Made by a program: the position numbers and the translations under genes. A DNA stretch of 64,000 nt from JAZREA01 sp045660545 (GTDB lineage: Bacteria > Bacillota > Clostridia > Monoglobales > Firm-18): assembly GCA_045660545.1 (NCBI GenBank), contig JAZREA010000005.1, positions 1 through 64,000 of the forward strand, written 5' to 3'. The notes beneath the pieces are model-generated. The model was not told the DNA's origin. It did not search any database and saw only the letters and a list, made by a program, of their open reading frames with translations. Shown in pieces: positions 17,888-27,403 of the stretch (positions are counted from its first letter, which is position 1; each line of letters begins with the position of its first letter).

Positions 17888-20129
17888 AATTAAAATTAGC
17901 GCTGTGGCTAAGGATTTAGCCGTTGACAAGAACGAGGTACTTGAGCTTTTGCAGACTTTTGGAAGCAAGGCGAAGAGTGCGCAGAGTTCTATTGAATCTA
18001 ACGAGCTTGACATAGTTTTTGAGCATTTTACACAAAAATATCAGGTCGAGGACTTTGGCTTCGAAAAGCTTTTGGAGGCAAAAAAGGAAGAAGAAAAGCC
18101 CGCAAAGGAAGAGAAGAAGGTTGAGGAGACCGAGGCCTTGGAAGATATTGTGGACGACGCTCCTATACAGAAAAAGTCGAGATATGTTGATACGCGTACT
18201 GTTAGTGTAGACCTTGAAAAGTATGACACTGAAAAGATTGAGGAGCTTGTTCCCCAAAACATTGATGAGAGCAAGACCGCTAAAAAGCAGAAAATCAAAA
18301 AGAAAACAGGCGGAACAATTGAAGGCAAGAACGAAAAGCTTGTAAAAGAGAAAAAGGAAAAGGAAGCTGAGGCAGAAAACGTTGTTGTTTATATGGGCGA
18401 CGAGATTTCTGTCGGCGAGTTTGCTGAAAAGCTTGGCAGACCTTCAAACGAAGTTGTTAAGTGCCTTATGATGATTGGTGTTATGGCGTCTGTTAGCCAG
18501 AGCATCGATTTTGACACGGCGGCGTTGATTGCAACAGAATTTAACGCTACGGTTGAAAAAGAGGTTATTGTAACGGAAGAAGATGTACTCTTCAACGACG
18601 TTGAGGACAGCGAGGATTCGTTAGTTCCGCGCCCACCTGTTGTTGTTATTATGGGACACGTTGACCACGGTAAGACAAAGACTCTTGACTACATCAGAAA
18701 AACGCACGTTATCGACACAGAAGCGGGCGGTATTACTCAGCACATCGGTGCTTACAGAGTGCACATTAAAGACAGAGACATCACGTTTTTGGATACCCCA
18801 GGACACGAAGCGTTTACCGCTATGCGTATGAGGGGTGCGCAGGTTACTGATATTGCAATACTGGTAGTTGCGGCGGACGACGGTATTATGCCGCAGACTG
18901 TTGAGGCTATTAACCACGCCAAGGCTGCGAACGTAAGCATAATTGTTGCTATTAACAAAATCGACAAGGAGACTGCAAACCCAGACCTTGTTAAGCAGCA
19001 GCTTACAGAACACGGGCTTGTTCCTGAAGAATGGGGCGGAGATACTATCTGCGTTCCGATTTCAGCTTTGCGCGGCGACAACATAGACACATTGCTTGAA
19101 ATGGTACTTTTGGTTGCAGATATGAAGGAGTTAAAAGCTAACCCAGACAGAATGGCAAAGGGTACTGTTATCGAGGCTAAGCTTGATAAGGGCAGAGGTC
19201 CTGTTTCGACTGTTTTGGTACAAAACGGTACGCTAAACGTCGGAGACGTTGTTGTAGCAGGTACTGCAGTTGGTAAGGTCCGTGCTATGATTGACGATAT
19301 GGGCAGAAGAATTAAAAAGGCGGGCCCGAGTATGCCTGTTGAGATTTTGGGTCTTAGCGAAGTTCCTGAGGGCGGTGACGCTTTCTACGCTGTTACTGAC
19401 GAAAGAAAGGCACGCGAAGTAGTTGAAAAAAGAAGACAGAAAATCAAGGACGAATACAACAAGTCGACACAACAGGTTGTTTCGCTTGATGCTTTGTTTA
19501 CACAGATTGAACAGGGACAGATAAAAGACCTTAACATCATCATAAAAGCAGACGTACAAGGCTCTGTTGAGGCTATTAAGCAGTCGCTTGAAAAGCTTAC
19601 AAACGACGAGGTAAGAATCAGAATAATTCACGGCGGCGCAGGAACAATAAGTGAGTCGGATGTTATGCTGGCTTCTGCTTCAAACGCGATTATTGTCGGA
19701 TTTAACGTAAGACCTGACGCGGCTACTATGGAGTCTGCTGCACGTCAGAACGTTGAAATCAGGCTTTACCGTGTAATTTATCAGGCAATCGAGGAAATTG
19801 AAGCCGCTATGAAGGGTATGCTTGAACCTACATTTAAGGAAAATGTTATTGGTCACGCAGAGATTCGTCAGACATACAAGATTTCCGGTGTCGGAACAAT
19901 CGGCGGTTGCTACGTTACTGACGGTAAAATCCAGAGAAACTGCGAAGTGCGTATCGTTCGTGACGGTATTGTTGTTCACGAGGGTACTATGAACTCGTTA
20001 AAGAGATTTAAAGACGACGCAAAAGAAGTTACAACGGGCTACGAGTGTGGTATTGGCATCGAAAGATTTAACGATATCAAAGAGCGCGACGTTGTAGAAT
20101 GCTTTGTTATGGAGGAAATCCCAAGATAA
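17874..20129 (+). CDS. infB: Translation initiation factor IF-2
   Basis: 751 residues. Two IF2 N-terminal domains are visible (about 1-50 and 165-220), separated by a charged lysine/glutamate linker. The GTPase core follows with [14 protein letters not shown] (about 261), [16 protein letters not shown] and NKIDK, then the IF2 beta-barrel and C-terminal tRNA-binding domains. It brings fMet-tRNA to the 30S subunit. It starts with GGAGGTGG upstream, inside the end of ylxQ. Confidence 0.97.
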   Translation: MAAVKIKISAVAKDLAVDKNEVLELLQTFGSKAKSAQSSIESNELDIVFEHFTQKYQVEDFGFEKLLEAKKEEEKPAKEEKKVEETEALEDIVDDAPIQKKSRYVDTRTVSVDLEKYDTEKIEELVPQNIDESKTAKKQKIKKKTGGTIEGKNEKLVKEKKEKEAEAENVVVYMGDEISVGEFAEKLGRPSNEVVKCLMMIGVMASVSQSIDFDTAALIATEFNATVEKEVIVTEEDVLFNDVEDSEDSLVPRPPVVVIMGHVDHGKTKTLDYIRKTHVIDTEAGGITQHIGAYRVHIKDRDITFLDTPGHEAFTAMRMRGAQVTDIAILVVAADDGIMPQTVEAINHAKAANVSIIVAINKIDKETANPDLVKQQLTEHGLVPEEWGGDTICVPISALRGDNIDTLLEMVLLVADMKELKANPDRMAKGTVIEAKLDKGRGPVSTVLVQNGTLNVGDVVVAGTAVGKVRAMIDDMGRRIKKAGPSMPVEILGLSEVPEGGDAFYAVTDERKAREVVEKRRQKIKDEYNKSTQQVVSLDALFTQIEQGQIKDLNIIIKADVQGSVEAIKQSLEKLTNDEVRIRIIHGGAGTISESDVMLASASNAIIVGFNVRPDAATMESAARQNVEIRLYRVIYQAIEEIEAAMKGMLEPTFKENVIGHAEIRQTYKISGVGTIGGCYVTDGKIQRNCEVRIVRDGIVVHEGTMNSLKRFKDDAKEVTTGYECGIGIERFNDIKERDVVECFVMEEIPR

Positions 20130-20141
20130 AGGGGCGATAAT

Positions 20142-20486
20142 ATGGCAAACAGAATTGACAGAATTAACGAAGAAGCTAAAAAAGAGATTAGCGCCATAAT
20201 ACGAGAGCTTAAAGACCCTCGTGTTGTGGGCGGTCTTTGCAGTATTGTTTCGGTTGATGTTACAAAAGACCTTCGTTGGTGCAAGGCGTATGTAAGCGTA
20301 CTGGGCGACGAAGAAAAGCAAAAGGCGGCTATAAAGGGGCTTAAAAATGCGGCAGGCTTTGTCAGAAAAGAGCTTGCAGGCAGGCTTGGGCTTAGGTACA
20401 CGCCTGAAATATTGTTTGTGCTTGACAACTCAATCGAACACGGCGCACACATTAACAAGCTGCTTAACGATATTAACAACAAGTAA
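20142..20486 (+). CDS. rbfA: 30S ribosome-binding factor A
   Basis: 114 residues, normal for RbfA, which assists 16S rRNA 5'-end processing and cold adaptation. The family blocks EEAKKEISAIIRELKDPRV and CKAYVSVLGDEEKQKAAI are present, together with the C-terminal LRYTPEILFVLDNSIEHGAH. It follows infB by 12 bp. Confidence 0.95.
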   Translation: MANRIDRINEEAKKEISAIIRELKDPRVVGGLCSIVSVDVTKDLRWCKAYVSVLGDEEKQKAAIKGLKNAAGFVRKELAGRLGLRYTPEILFVLDNSIEHGAHINKLLNDINNK

Positions 20487-20498
20487 GGAGCGGTAAAT

Positions 20499-21464
20499 AT
20501 GTTTACTGATATTTGCAACGCTATTGAAAACAGCGCTAATATTTTGATTTTGCCGCACATCAGCGCCGACGGCGATGCGCTTGGTTCTTCCTTTGCGCTT
20601 AAGCTTATGCTGGAAGAAATGGGCAAGAGGGCAGACGTTGCGCTGGACGCGGCCGATATGGACAACCGCATTCTAAAAATACTGGACGGTACACAACAAA
20701 GGAACGAGCCTTTTGTACCGGACCTTGTTATAGCAGTAGACTGTGCAGACCACAGCAGAATGGGTACAAGAGCAACTGCCTTTGACGGATGCAGACAGAC
20801 TATTTGCATAGACCATCACGGCACTAACAACAGGTACGCAAAGTACAACTTTGTAAACCCTGATGCAGCAGCTACGGGCGAGATAATCTACGAGCTTGCG
20901 CAGTTTATGAACATTGAGCTTACAACCCAGATGGCTAACAACATCTATATCGCAATTGTTTCTGATACCGGTGGCTTTGCGTATTCAAACACAAAGCCGC
21001 ACACGCACAGTATTGCGGCACAGCTTTTACAGTTTGGGGTGAACTCTGCATTTATAAACAGTTATCTGTTTGAAATGAACACGAAAAAGAGGATTGAGAT
21101 TATCAGGCTCGCCTACAATTCGCTCGAAACATTCTGTGATGACAGAATTGCGGTGGTTTCGGTAAAAGAATCACAGATTCAAAAAATCGGTGCATCCGAA
21201 AGCGACAGCGGAGATATGGTTACTATCCCAAGGTCGTTGGAGGGCGTTGTGATTGCGATGAGCTTTAAGGAAATGGACCCTGAAACAATAAAGGTCAGCC
21301 TACGCTCCGAGCTTGTCAACGTCGCAAAGCTTGCTCAACAGTTTGGCGGCGGTGGCCACGAAAAGGCAGCAGGCTGCACTGTTAAGGGCACGATGGACGA
21401 GGTTAAGAAAAAGCTGATTGCTGAGGCGGAAAGAAGGATTAAACTGGAGGTCAGACTAAGGTAG
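20499..21464 (+). CDS. nrnA: Bifunctional nanoRNase / pAp phosphatase (DHH family)
   Basis: 321 residues with a DHH phosphoesterase domain: HISADGDALGSSFAL (about 22-36), AVDCADHSRMG, the eponymous CIDHHGTNN (about 106-114) and VSDTGGFAYSNT. The C-terminal DHHA1 domain ends in GGGGHEKAAGCTV. NrnA degrades 2-5 nt RNA fragments and dephosphorylates pAp. Its position between rbfA and truB is the usual Firmicutes arrangement. Confidence 0.94.
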   Translation: MFTDICNAIENSANILILPHISADGDALGSSFALKLMLEEMGKRADVALDAADMDNRILKILDGTQQRNEPFVPDLVIAVDCADHSRMGTRATAFDGCRQTICIDHHGTNNRYAKYNFVNPDAAATGEIIYELAQFMNIELTTQMANNIYIAIVSDTGGFAYSNTKPHTHSIAAQLLQFGVNSAFINSYLFEMNTKKRIEIIRLAYNSLETFCDDRIAVVSVKESQIQKIGASESDSGDMVTIPRSLEGVVIAMSFKEMDPETIKVSLRSELVNVAKLAQQFGGGGHEKAAGCTVKGTMDEVKKKLIAEAERRIKLEVRLR

Positions 21465-21467
21465 CTT

Positions 21468-22331
21468 ATGGATGGTGTAATTAATGTTTACAAGCCTAAG
21501 GGTATGACTTCGCACGATGTTGTAAACCGCATAAGAAAAATAGCAGGCACTAAAAAGGTGGGGCACACGGGAACTCTTGACCCTGACGCAGAGGGCGTTT
21601 TGCCTATTTGCATAAACAGAGGAACCAAGGCGGCTGATATGCTGACCTTTTCCGACAAGCGGTACACTGCGAAGTTTCAGCTTGGTCTTGTTACTGATAC
21701 CCTCGATATCGGCGGAGAGGTGGTAAGGGAATGTGCCGTAGATATCAGTGAGCAGCAGATAAAAGACGCTGCTATTAGCTTTGTCGGTGAAATCGAGCAG
21801 ATACCGCCAATGTATTCTGCTATTAAAATCGGCGGAAAGAAGCTTTGCGACCTGGCGAGAAAGGGCATTGAGGTGGAAAGGAAGCCGAGATGCGTTACTA
21901 TCTACGAAATATCGGTGCTTGATATAACAAAAGACACCTTTGAAATTGACGTCTCGTGTTCTAAGGGGACGTACATACGCACCCTAGGATACGATATAGG
22001 TGAAAAACTCGGCTGCGGTGCAACGATGACCGATTTGATAAGAACGCAAAGCTCAATATTTAAGGTGAGTGACTCTGTAAAGTTAGAAGACCTTACGCCC
22101 GATAACTACACTGAGTACGTTACTCCTGTGGACAGCCTCTTTGACTACGAAAAGCTGACATTTAGCGGGGAAACGCTGCGTAAAGTATTAAACGGCAACG
22201 CTGTTTTATGGGACGGTGCAGAGGAGGGAACGATGTACAGAGTTTACGACGACAAAGGTCGGTTTTTGTGCGTTTCGCGTTTTGAGGACGGAATGCTAAG
22301 AGTGGAAAAAATGTTTTACGTTGGTGAATAG
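21468..22331 (+). CDS. truB: tRNA pseudouridine-55 synthase
   Basis: 287 residues. The catalytic aspartate lies in GHTGTLDPDAEGVLPI (about 36-51), and the KRYTAKFQLG, PPMYSAIKIGGKKLCDLAR and CSKGTYIRTL blocks of TruB follow. It makes the T-loop pseudouridine in tRNAs. It starts three bases after nrnA. Confidence 0.96.
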   Translation: MDGVINVYKPKGMTSHDVVNRIRKIAGTKKVGHTGTLDPDAEGVLPICINRGTKAADMLTFSDKRYTAKFQLGLVTDTLDIGGEVVRECAVDISEQQIKDAAISFVGEIEQIPPMYSAIKIGGKKLCDLARKGIEVERKPRCVTIYEISVLDITKDTFEIDVSCSKGTYIRTLGYDIGEKLGCGATMTDLIRTQSSIFKVSDSVKLEDLTPDNYTEYVTPVDSLFDYEKLTFSGETLRKVLNGNAVLWDGAEEGTMYRVYDDKGRFLCVSRFEDGMLRVEKMFYVGE

Positions 22332-22333
22332 AT

Positions 22334-23251
22334 TTGAAAATTATAAACGAATACTGCGAGTTTCCAATCGGTGCAGCAGTGGCGCTTGGAGCGTTTGACG
22401 GCATACACGCCGGGCATAAAAAGTTAATAAATAATGCGGTGGAATATGCAAAGGCTAACGGATGTAAGTCTTGTGTGTTCACTTTTGACACCCTGCCATC
22501 AGGCGCAAAACAGATAAACAGCGAGGCAAAAAGAAACCGGATTTTAGAGGAGATGGGTGTTGACTATTTGTATATTCAGCACTTTGACAATGAATTTAAA
22601 TCTATTGAAGCCGATGACTTTATGGACAGATTTTTGCTGCAAGCAAAATATATAAGCGTTGGATTTAACTACCGCTTTGGCTGCGGCAGAGCGGGAGATG
22701 TTGATACATTAGCCGATTTTGGAAAAGCTAATGGTATACAGATACACGTTGAGCCGCCCGTTATGTATGACGGCGACACGATTAGCAGCACCAGAATAAG
22801 GTCGTGTATAGAAAACGCAGAGTTTGACAAAGTCTTTGATATGCTCGGCAGGAGCTATGGCGTTAGCGGTGTAGTACAGCGTGGGCACGAAGTGGGAAGG
22901 AAGCTTGGGTTTCCTACTGCTAATGTTTTGCCTGACGAGAGGATGGTGCTTCCGAACGACGGCGTGTACGCAACGCTTGTGTTAATTGACGGCGTAAAGT
23001 ATAAGGCCTTTACAAACTGTGGCGCAAGGCCGACGTTTGGAGACGGCAAAAAGCTTTTAGAGACAAACGTGTTTGATTTTGAGGGCGATTTGTACGGAAA
23101 GGAAATTGAAATTTTCTTTTTAAAAAGGCTCAGAGATGTGCGCACTTTTGCTTCTGAAAAGGAACTTGTAGAGCAGATTTTTAAAGATAAAGAAGTGAGT
23201 TTGGAATTTTTTTCAAAAAAAGGTTTACAAACAGAAAGTTTTATAGTATAA
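22334..23251 (+). CDS. ribF: Bifunctional riboflavin kinase / FAD synthetase
   Basis: 305 residues. The N-terminal adenylyltransferase domain has ALGAFDGIHAGHKKLI (the HxGH-type motif) and ISSTRIRSCIE. The C-terminal riboflavin kinase domain has GRKLGFPTANVLP and the ETNVFDFEGDLYGK block. It converts riboflavin to FMN and FAD. The start is a TTG two bases after the truB stop with no strong ribosome binding site, consistent with coupling. The rpsO promoter overlaps its last codons. Confidence 0.94.
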   Translation: MKIINEYCEFPIGAAVALGAFDGIHAGHKKLINNAVEYAKANGCKSCVFTFDTLPSGAKQINSEAKRNRILEEMGVDYLYIQHFDNEFKSIEADDFMDRFLLQAKYISVGFNYRFGCGRAGDVDTLADFGKANGIQIHVEPPVMYDGDTISSTRIRSCIENAEFDKVFDMLGRSYGVSGVVQRGHEVGRKLGFPTANVLPDERMVLPNDGVYATLVLIDGVKYKAFTNCGARPTFGDGKKLLETNVFDFEGDLYGKEIEIFFLKRLRDVRTFASEKELVEQIFKDKEVSLEFFSKKGLQTESFIV

Positions 23252-23252
23252 T
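23224..23252 (+). promoter_or_regulatory. Internal promoter for rpsO
   Basis: TTTACA and TATAAT with a 17-bp spacer overlap the end of ribF, giving rpsO its own transcript with a leader of about 80 nt. Confidence 0.75.
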
Positions 23253-23285
23253 AATTAGGCTAACACTGGGTTTGGGGAAAAAGTT

Positions 23286-23331
23286 CCACTTGCCTCATGC
23301 TCGGGTTAAGCATATATAATCTAAGTGGAGG
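23286..23331 (+). promoter_or_regulatory. Candidate rpsO leader hairpin covering the ribosome binding site
   Basis: An outer stem CCACTT/AAGTGG encloses an inner stem ATGCT/AGCAT. The 3' strand of the outer stem overlaps the GTGGAGG ribosome binding site, so folding would limit initiation. S15 autoregulates through leader structures in several bacteria; use of this one is inferred. Confidence 0.45.
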
Positions 23332-23339
23332 TAAAAATT

Positions 23340-23603
23340 ATGTTGAAAGAAGTAAAAACAGAAATCATTGCAAACAACAAATTGCATGAGACAGACACAG
23401 GTTCTCCTGAGGTACAGATTGCTATTCTTACTGAGAGAATCAACCACCTTAACGAACATCTTAAAATCTACAAGAAGGACCATCATTCAAGAAGAGGTCT
23501 TTTGAAAATGGTTGGTAAGAGACGTGGTCTTTTGAACTATCTCATGAAAAAGGATATCGAAAGATACAGAGCAATTGTTGCTAAATGTAACTTGAGAAAG
23601 TAG
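23340..23603 (+). CDS. rpsO: Ribosomal protein S15
   Basis: 87 residues, full length for bS15/uS15. The conserved [17 protein letters not shown] and [17 protein letters not shown] blocks are present. It binds 16S rRNA in the central domain early in 30S assembly. The ATG follows GTGGAGG by about eight bases; an in-frame GTG upstream is part of that ribosome binding site. It is followed by a hairpin terminator and then pnp, the usual rpsO-pnp order. Confidence 0.97.
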   Translation: MLKEVKTEIIANNKLHETDTGSPEVQIAILTERINHLNEHLKIYKKDHHSRRGLLKMVGKRRGLLNYLMKKDIERYRAIVAKCNLRK

Positions 23604-23613
23604 TTTGTAAAAA

Positions 23614-23653
23614 AACGGGTGGTACTTTGTACCACTCGTTTGATTGCTTTTTA
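23614..23653 (+). terminator. Terminator (possibly partial) after rpsO
   Basis: A 12-bp stem AACGGGTGGTAC/GTACCACTCGTT with a three-base loop and one G-U pair. The T-tract is interrupted (TTTGATTGCTTTTT), so some read-through into pnp is expected. Confidence 0.65.
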
Positions 23654-23664
23654 CGCGCAAACTT

Positions 23665-23734
23665 GGGGCGTTGGTTAGCAGTTAATTTTGCGCATCGTTT
23701 TTGGTACGTAAAATTAAGTGCTAAATGATGCCTC
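23665..23734 (+). promoter_or_regulatory. Long leader hairpin upstream of pnp
   Basis: An 18-bp stem (TTAGCAGTTAATTTTGCG with CGTAAAATTAAGTGCTAA) has one G-G mismatch and one G-U. It is extended by nine further pairs, several of them G-U (GGGGCGTTG with TGATGCCTC), with only a G-A mismatch between the two parts. The loop is 14 nt. No T-tract follows, so it is not a terminator. Its place 37 bp before pnp resembles the RNase III-cleaved leader duplex through which E. coli PNPase represses itself. Confidence 0.6.
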
Positions 23735-23770
23735 GAAAAAATATTTATCTAAATTTTAGGAGGTATTAAA

Positions 23771-25855
23771 ATGGCATTTGAAAAATTTGAAACTGCCGTT
23801 GCAGGCAGAAAGCTTGTCGTTGAAACAGGTAAGATGGCTCAACTTTCTAACGGTTCTTGTGTGGTAAGATACGGCGACACTGTTGTTATGACTAACGTTA
23901 CCGCGTCCGACAAGCCAAGAGACGGAATCGACTTTTTCCCTCTCAGCGTTGACTACGAGGAAAAGTTGTACTCGGTAGGTAAAATCCCCGGTGGATTTAC
24001 AAAGCGTGAGGGTAAGCCTTCGGACAAGGCTGTACTTACAAGCCGTGTTATCGACAGACCTATCAGACCTTTGTTCCCTAAGGATTTGAGAAACGACGTT
24101 TCTATCGTTTCTACCGTACTTAGCGTTGAGCAGGACAACCTTCCGGAGTTTTGTGCTATGATGGGTACAGCTATTGCTATCGCAATTTCTGACATTCCGT
24201 TTAACGGTCCTGTTGCAAGCATTTTTGTTGGTTATGTTGACGGACAGTTTGTTATCAACCCTACTGCTGAACAAAGAGAAGTAAGCCAGATGAACCTTAC
24301 TGTTTCCGGTACAAGAAACAAGGTTTGCATGATTGAAGCCGGCGCTAAGGAAGTTCCGGACGACGTTATGTTTGACGCTATTATGCTTGCTCACGAGGAA
24401 ATCAAAAAGCTTTGTGATTTTGTTGATGAAATCGCCGATGCAGTTGGTAAAAAAGAAAAGATTAAGTACGAGGCGTTTGACATCAACCACGAACTTTATG
24501 ACGATGTTGAAGCTTTCGCACTTGACGATATTAAGCACGCTCTTGACACAGACGACAAGAAGGTGCGCGATGCAAGAATGTTGGTTGTTGAAGAAAAGCT
24601 TGCAGAAGAGTTTGCTGAAAAGTACGAAAACTACGACGCTGAAATCGGCGACGTTTTGTACAAGATGCAAAAGAACGTTGTAAGAAGCTGGTTAAAGGAC
24701 GAGCACAAGCGTGTTGACGGAAGAGGAATTGACGATATAAGACCTCTTAGCGCTGAGGTTGGTCTGCTTCCGAGAGTTCACGGAAGCGGTATGTTTACAA
24801 GAGGTCAGACACAGGTTTTGACTGTTGCTACTCTTGGTGCTTTGGGCGATGCACAAAAGCTCGACGGACTTGACGAATCTGAACAGTCTAAGAGATACAT
24901 CCACCACTACAACTTTCCTTCGTACAGCGTAGGTGAGACTAAGCCTTCAAGAGGCCCGGGAAGACGTGAGGTAGGTCACGGCGCTTTGGCAGAAAGAGCT
25001 TTGGAGCCTGTTATTCCTAACGAGGAAGAGTTCCCTTATGCTATAAGGCTTGTTTCTGAAGTTTTGTCTTCTAACGGTTCTACATCGCAGGCTTCTGTTT
25101 GCGGAAGTACGCTTGCTCTTATGGACGCAGGTGTGCCGATTAAGGCTCCTGTTGCAGGTATCTCTGTTGGTCTTATCGACGAGGGCGACAGCTTTATGAC
25201 TATGCTTGACATTCAGGGTCTTGAAGACTTCCACGGTGACATGGACTTTAAGGTTGCAGGTACTAAGGAAGGTATCACAGCTATTCAGATGGACCTTAAA
25301 ATAGACGGACTTACTCCTGAAATAATTAAAGAAGCTTTTGCAAAGACTAAGGCTGCACGTATTAAGATTATTGATGAAGTATTACTTAAAGCTATTGACG
25401 CTCCGCGCGCTGAGCTTTCTGCTTATGCACCAAGAGTTGAGACAATGCAGATTGACACAGACAAGATCAGAGACGTTATAGGTTCCGGCGGAAAGACTAT
25501 ACAGAAGATTATCGCTGACACAGGCGTTAAGATTGATATAGACGACACAGGCAAGGTACTTATTATGTCCAACAACGCAGCGTCTTTGGCTATGGCTAAG
25601 GATATTATCTCAGGCATCGTTAAGGAGCCTGAGCCGGGCGAAATTTACACCGGTACTGTTACAAGAATTATGCAGTTTGGTGCTTTTGTTGAAATCTTGC
25701 CGGGCAAGGAAGGTCTTGTTCATATCTCAAAACTTGACCAAAAGAGAGTGGAAAAGGTAGAGGATGTTGTTAACGTTGGTGATGTAATTACCGTTAAGGT
25801 TATTGAAATCGACGAAAAGGGCAGAATTAACCTTTCTAAGAAAGACGCAGAATAA
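23771..25855 (+). CDS. pnp: Polyribonucleotide nucleotidyltransferase
   Basis: 694 residues, full length. Two RNase PH-type domains (about 1-230 and 300-540) are separated by an all-helical linker; the second has SDV-type active-site features in [24 protein letters not shown] domain ([12 protein letters not shown], about 568) and an S1 domain ([20 protein letters not shown]) end the protein. It degrades RNA 3' to 5' with phosphate. The ribosome binding site is AGGAGGT. Confidence 0.97.
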   Translation: MAFEKFETAVAGRKLVVETGKMAQLSNGSCVVRYGDTVVMTNVTASDKPRDGIDFFPLSVDYEEKLYSVGKIPGGFTKREGKPSDKAVLTSRVIDRPIRPLFPKDLRNDVSIVSTVLSVEQDNLPEFCAMMGTAIAIAISDIPFNGPVASIFVGYVDGQFVINPTAEQREVSQMNLTVSGTRNKVCMIEAGAKEVPDDVMFDAIMLAHEEIKKLCDFVDEIADAVGKKEKIKYEAFDINHELYDDVEAFALDDIKHALDTDDKKVRDARMLVVEEKLAEEFAEKYENYDAEIGDVLYKMQKNVVRSWLKDEHKRVDGRGIDDIRPLSAEVGLLPRVHGSGMFTRGQTQVLTVATLGALGDAQKLDGLDESEQSKRYIHHYNFPSYSVGETKPSRGPGRREVGHGALAERALEPVIPNEEEFPYAIRLVSEVLSSNGSTSQASVCGSTLALMDAGVPIKAPVAGISVGLIDEGDSFMTMLDIQGLEDFHGDMDFKVAGTKEGITAIQMDLKIDGLTPEIIKEAFAKTKAARIKIIDEVLLKAIDAPRAELSAYAPRVETMQIDTDKIRDVIGSGGKTIQKIIADTGVKIDIDDTGKVLIMSNNAASLAMAKDIISGIVKEPEPGEIYTGTVTRIMQFGAFVEILPGKEGLVHISKLDQKRVEKVEDVVNVGDVITVKVIEIDEKGRINLSKKDAE

Positions 25856-25865
25856 TGTAATTTTA

Positions 25866-25895
25866 AAAATCCGGCTTTAAAAGTCGGATTTTTAT
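25866..25895 (+). terminator. Intrinsic terminator after pnp
   Basis: A 10-bp stem AAAATCCGGC/GTCGGATTTT, including one G-U, is followed by TTTTTATT. Confidence 0.82.
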
Positions 25896-25933
25896 TAATA
25901 ATTTTATAATAATAAATGTAGGAGGTATGGCTT

Positions 25934-26473
25934 ATGAATCCATGGCACGACTTTGAAAAAGAAAGAGTAACTACTGATAAATTTGTAAGTGTAATCGAAA
26001 TTCCCAAAAGATGCCACAAAAAGTATGAGCTGGATAAAAAGTCCGGACTTATACGGCTTGACAGGATTTTGTTTACATCGACTCACTATCCGGAAAACTA
26101 TGGCTTTATACCGCTTACGCTTTCTGAGGATGGAGACCCTTTGGACGTTTTGGTTCTCTGTCAGGAAGAACTTGACATTTTAACAATCGTTGACTGCTAT
26201 CCGATTGGAGTTTTGAAGATGATAGACGACGACGAAACCGATGAGAAAATTATCGCTATACCATGTACTGACCCTTCGCTTAATATGTATAGAGATATAT
26301 CTGAGCTTCCTAAGCATAACTTTGAAGAGATAAAGCACTTTTTCGAGGTTTACAAGAACCTGGAGAAAAAGGTGACCGTTGTGGAAGAAATCGGCGGTCG
26401 CGAAGAGGCGATAGAGGTTATACAAAAGAGCATAGACGCCTACGACAAAAACGTAAGGAAGTATTTAAAATAA
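25934..26473 (+). CDS. ppa: Soluble inorganic pyrophosphatase, family I
   Basis: 179 residues, standard for the bacterial family I enzyme that hydrolyses pyrophosphate to phosphate. Active-site blocks are visible: VIEIPKRCHKKYELDKKSG, HYPENYGFIPLTLSEDGDP followed by LDVLV, and IPCTDPSLN. These supply the metal-binding aspartates and the basic residues. AGGAGGTAT precedes the ATG. It is followed by one base and then the amidohydrolase gene, so the two form an operon. Confidence 0.93.
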   Translation: MNPWHDFEKERVTTDKFVSVIEIPKRCHKKYELDKKSGLIRLDRILFTSTHYPENYGFIPLTLSEDGDPLDVLVLCQEELDILTIVDCYPIGVLKMIDDDETDEKIIAIPCTDPSLNMYRDISELPKHNFEEIKHFFEVYKNLEKKVTVVEEIGGREEAIEVIQKSIDAYDKNVRKYLK

Positions 26474-26474
26474 T

Positions 26475-27281
26475 ATGTTTATAGATTTTCACACACATAT
26501 TTTCCCTGATAAAATTGCACAGAGGGTAATAAGAATATTAAAGGGCAACGCGCAAAAGCAGGGGCACGTTGAGCAAAGGTCCTTTGCTGACGGTACTTTG
26601 GGCGGGCTTCGTGCGTCTATGGAGAGGTGCAAAATAAGCAAAAGTGTTGCGCTTCCGATTGCTACTAAGCCGACGCAGGCGGATAGCATTAATTCCTTTG
26701 CGATGGAGGTTAATTCCCCGGACGTAATTTCGTTTGGAAGTGTTCATCCTATGCAAAGCGACTGGGAAGACGTGATTGATAGGCTTTACGAAAGTGGAAT
26801 TAAAGGAATAAAGCTTCATCCGCAATATCAGCAGGTGAGGGTTGACAGTCCTGAGACTATAAGGGTTTTGAAAAAAGCGGAGTCTCTTAAAATGTACACA
26901 ACCTTGCATGCCGGGGTGGATATTGGCGTTCCGCCGCCTCTTATGTGCACGCCGAAGATGCTTTCTGACGTGCTCACAGAAGTAAGCGGAGAATACATTA
27001 TAGCCGCTCATCTGGGCGGGTTTGATATGTGGGACGAGGTGGAAAAAGAGCTTGTCGGCAAGCCGATTTACTTTGACACCGCGGTTATAAGCTCGTTTAT
27101 TGAAAAAGAGCAATATAAAAGGATTGTGAAAAATCATGGGTCGAAAAAGGTTTTGTTCGCAAGCGACCTGCCTTGGGAGGACCCGTTGGACACGATTAGA
27201 GGACTTGATTCTCTCGGGCTTTCGACAGAGGAATACGAAGATATAGCTTATAAGAACGCTAAAAGGATTTTGGGGATTTGA
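26475..27281 (+). CDS. Amidohydrolase-superfamily metal-dependent hydrolase
   Basis: 268 residues of the amidohydrolase 2 type TIM barrel. The N-terminal metal motif is FIDFHTHIFPDK, a GIKLHPQYQ strand carries the lysine/histidine block, HAGVDIG and AAHLGG provide later histidines, and FASDLPWEDP gives the C-terminal aspartate. Substrate specificity is not readable; relatives include decarboxylases and lactonases. It begins one base after ppa and is presumably co-translated. Confidence 0.83.
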   Translation: MFIDFHTHIFPDKIAQRVIRILKGNAQKQGHVEQRSFADGTLGGLRASMERCKISKSVALPIATKPTQADSINSFAMEVNSPDVISFGSVHPMQSDWEDVIDRLYESGIKGIKLHPQYQQVRVDSPETIRVLKKAESLKMYTTLHAGVDIGVPPPLMCTPKMLSDVLTEVSGEYIIAAHLGGFDMWDEVEKELVGKPIYFDTAVISSFIEKEQYKRIVKNHGSKKVLFASDLPWEDPLDTIRGLDSLGLSTEEYEDIAYKNAKRILGI

Positions 27282-27309
27282 ACTTGGGTTTGAATCCCCT
27301 TGTTTTTTT
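27272..27309 (+). terminator. Terminator overlapping the amidohydrolase stop
   Basis: GGGGATT, containing the last codons, pairs with AATCCCC downstream and is followed by TTGTTTTTTT. It marks the end of the host operon and the left border of the AT-rich island. Confidence 0.7.
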
Positions 27310-27325
27310 GGGGAAAGTGTATTAT

Positions 27326-27403
27326 AATTGACACATACGGGATTTTATTTTTAAAATCCCTAAAGCCTTTCGGCTTTTGCGGTCTTTGACCGCTGTGTCA
27401 ATT
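27326..27403. repeat. Compact four-way-junction palindrome
   Basis: A 10-bp outer stem (AATTGACACA/TGTGTCAATT) encloses three perfect hairpins in tandem: GGGATTTT/AAAATCCC, AAAGCC/GGCTTT and GCGGTC/GACCGC. Only a few bases are unpaired between them. The result is a cloverleaf-like fold of 78 nt with 30 base pairs. It is not a tRNA, since it has no anticodon loop or T-arm sequence. The outer 3' strand runs directly into the following hairpin array. Confidence 0.75.

Noticed and set aside
23665..23734. Second intrinsic terminator before pnp
   Set aside because: No T-tract follows the hairpin; the next bases are CGAAAAAATATTT.
27326..27403. tRNA gene
   Set aside because: The cloverleaf shape lacks a 7-base anticodon loop, T-loop sequence and CCA, and its outer stem is 10 bp.
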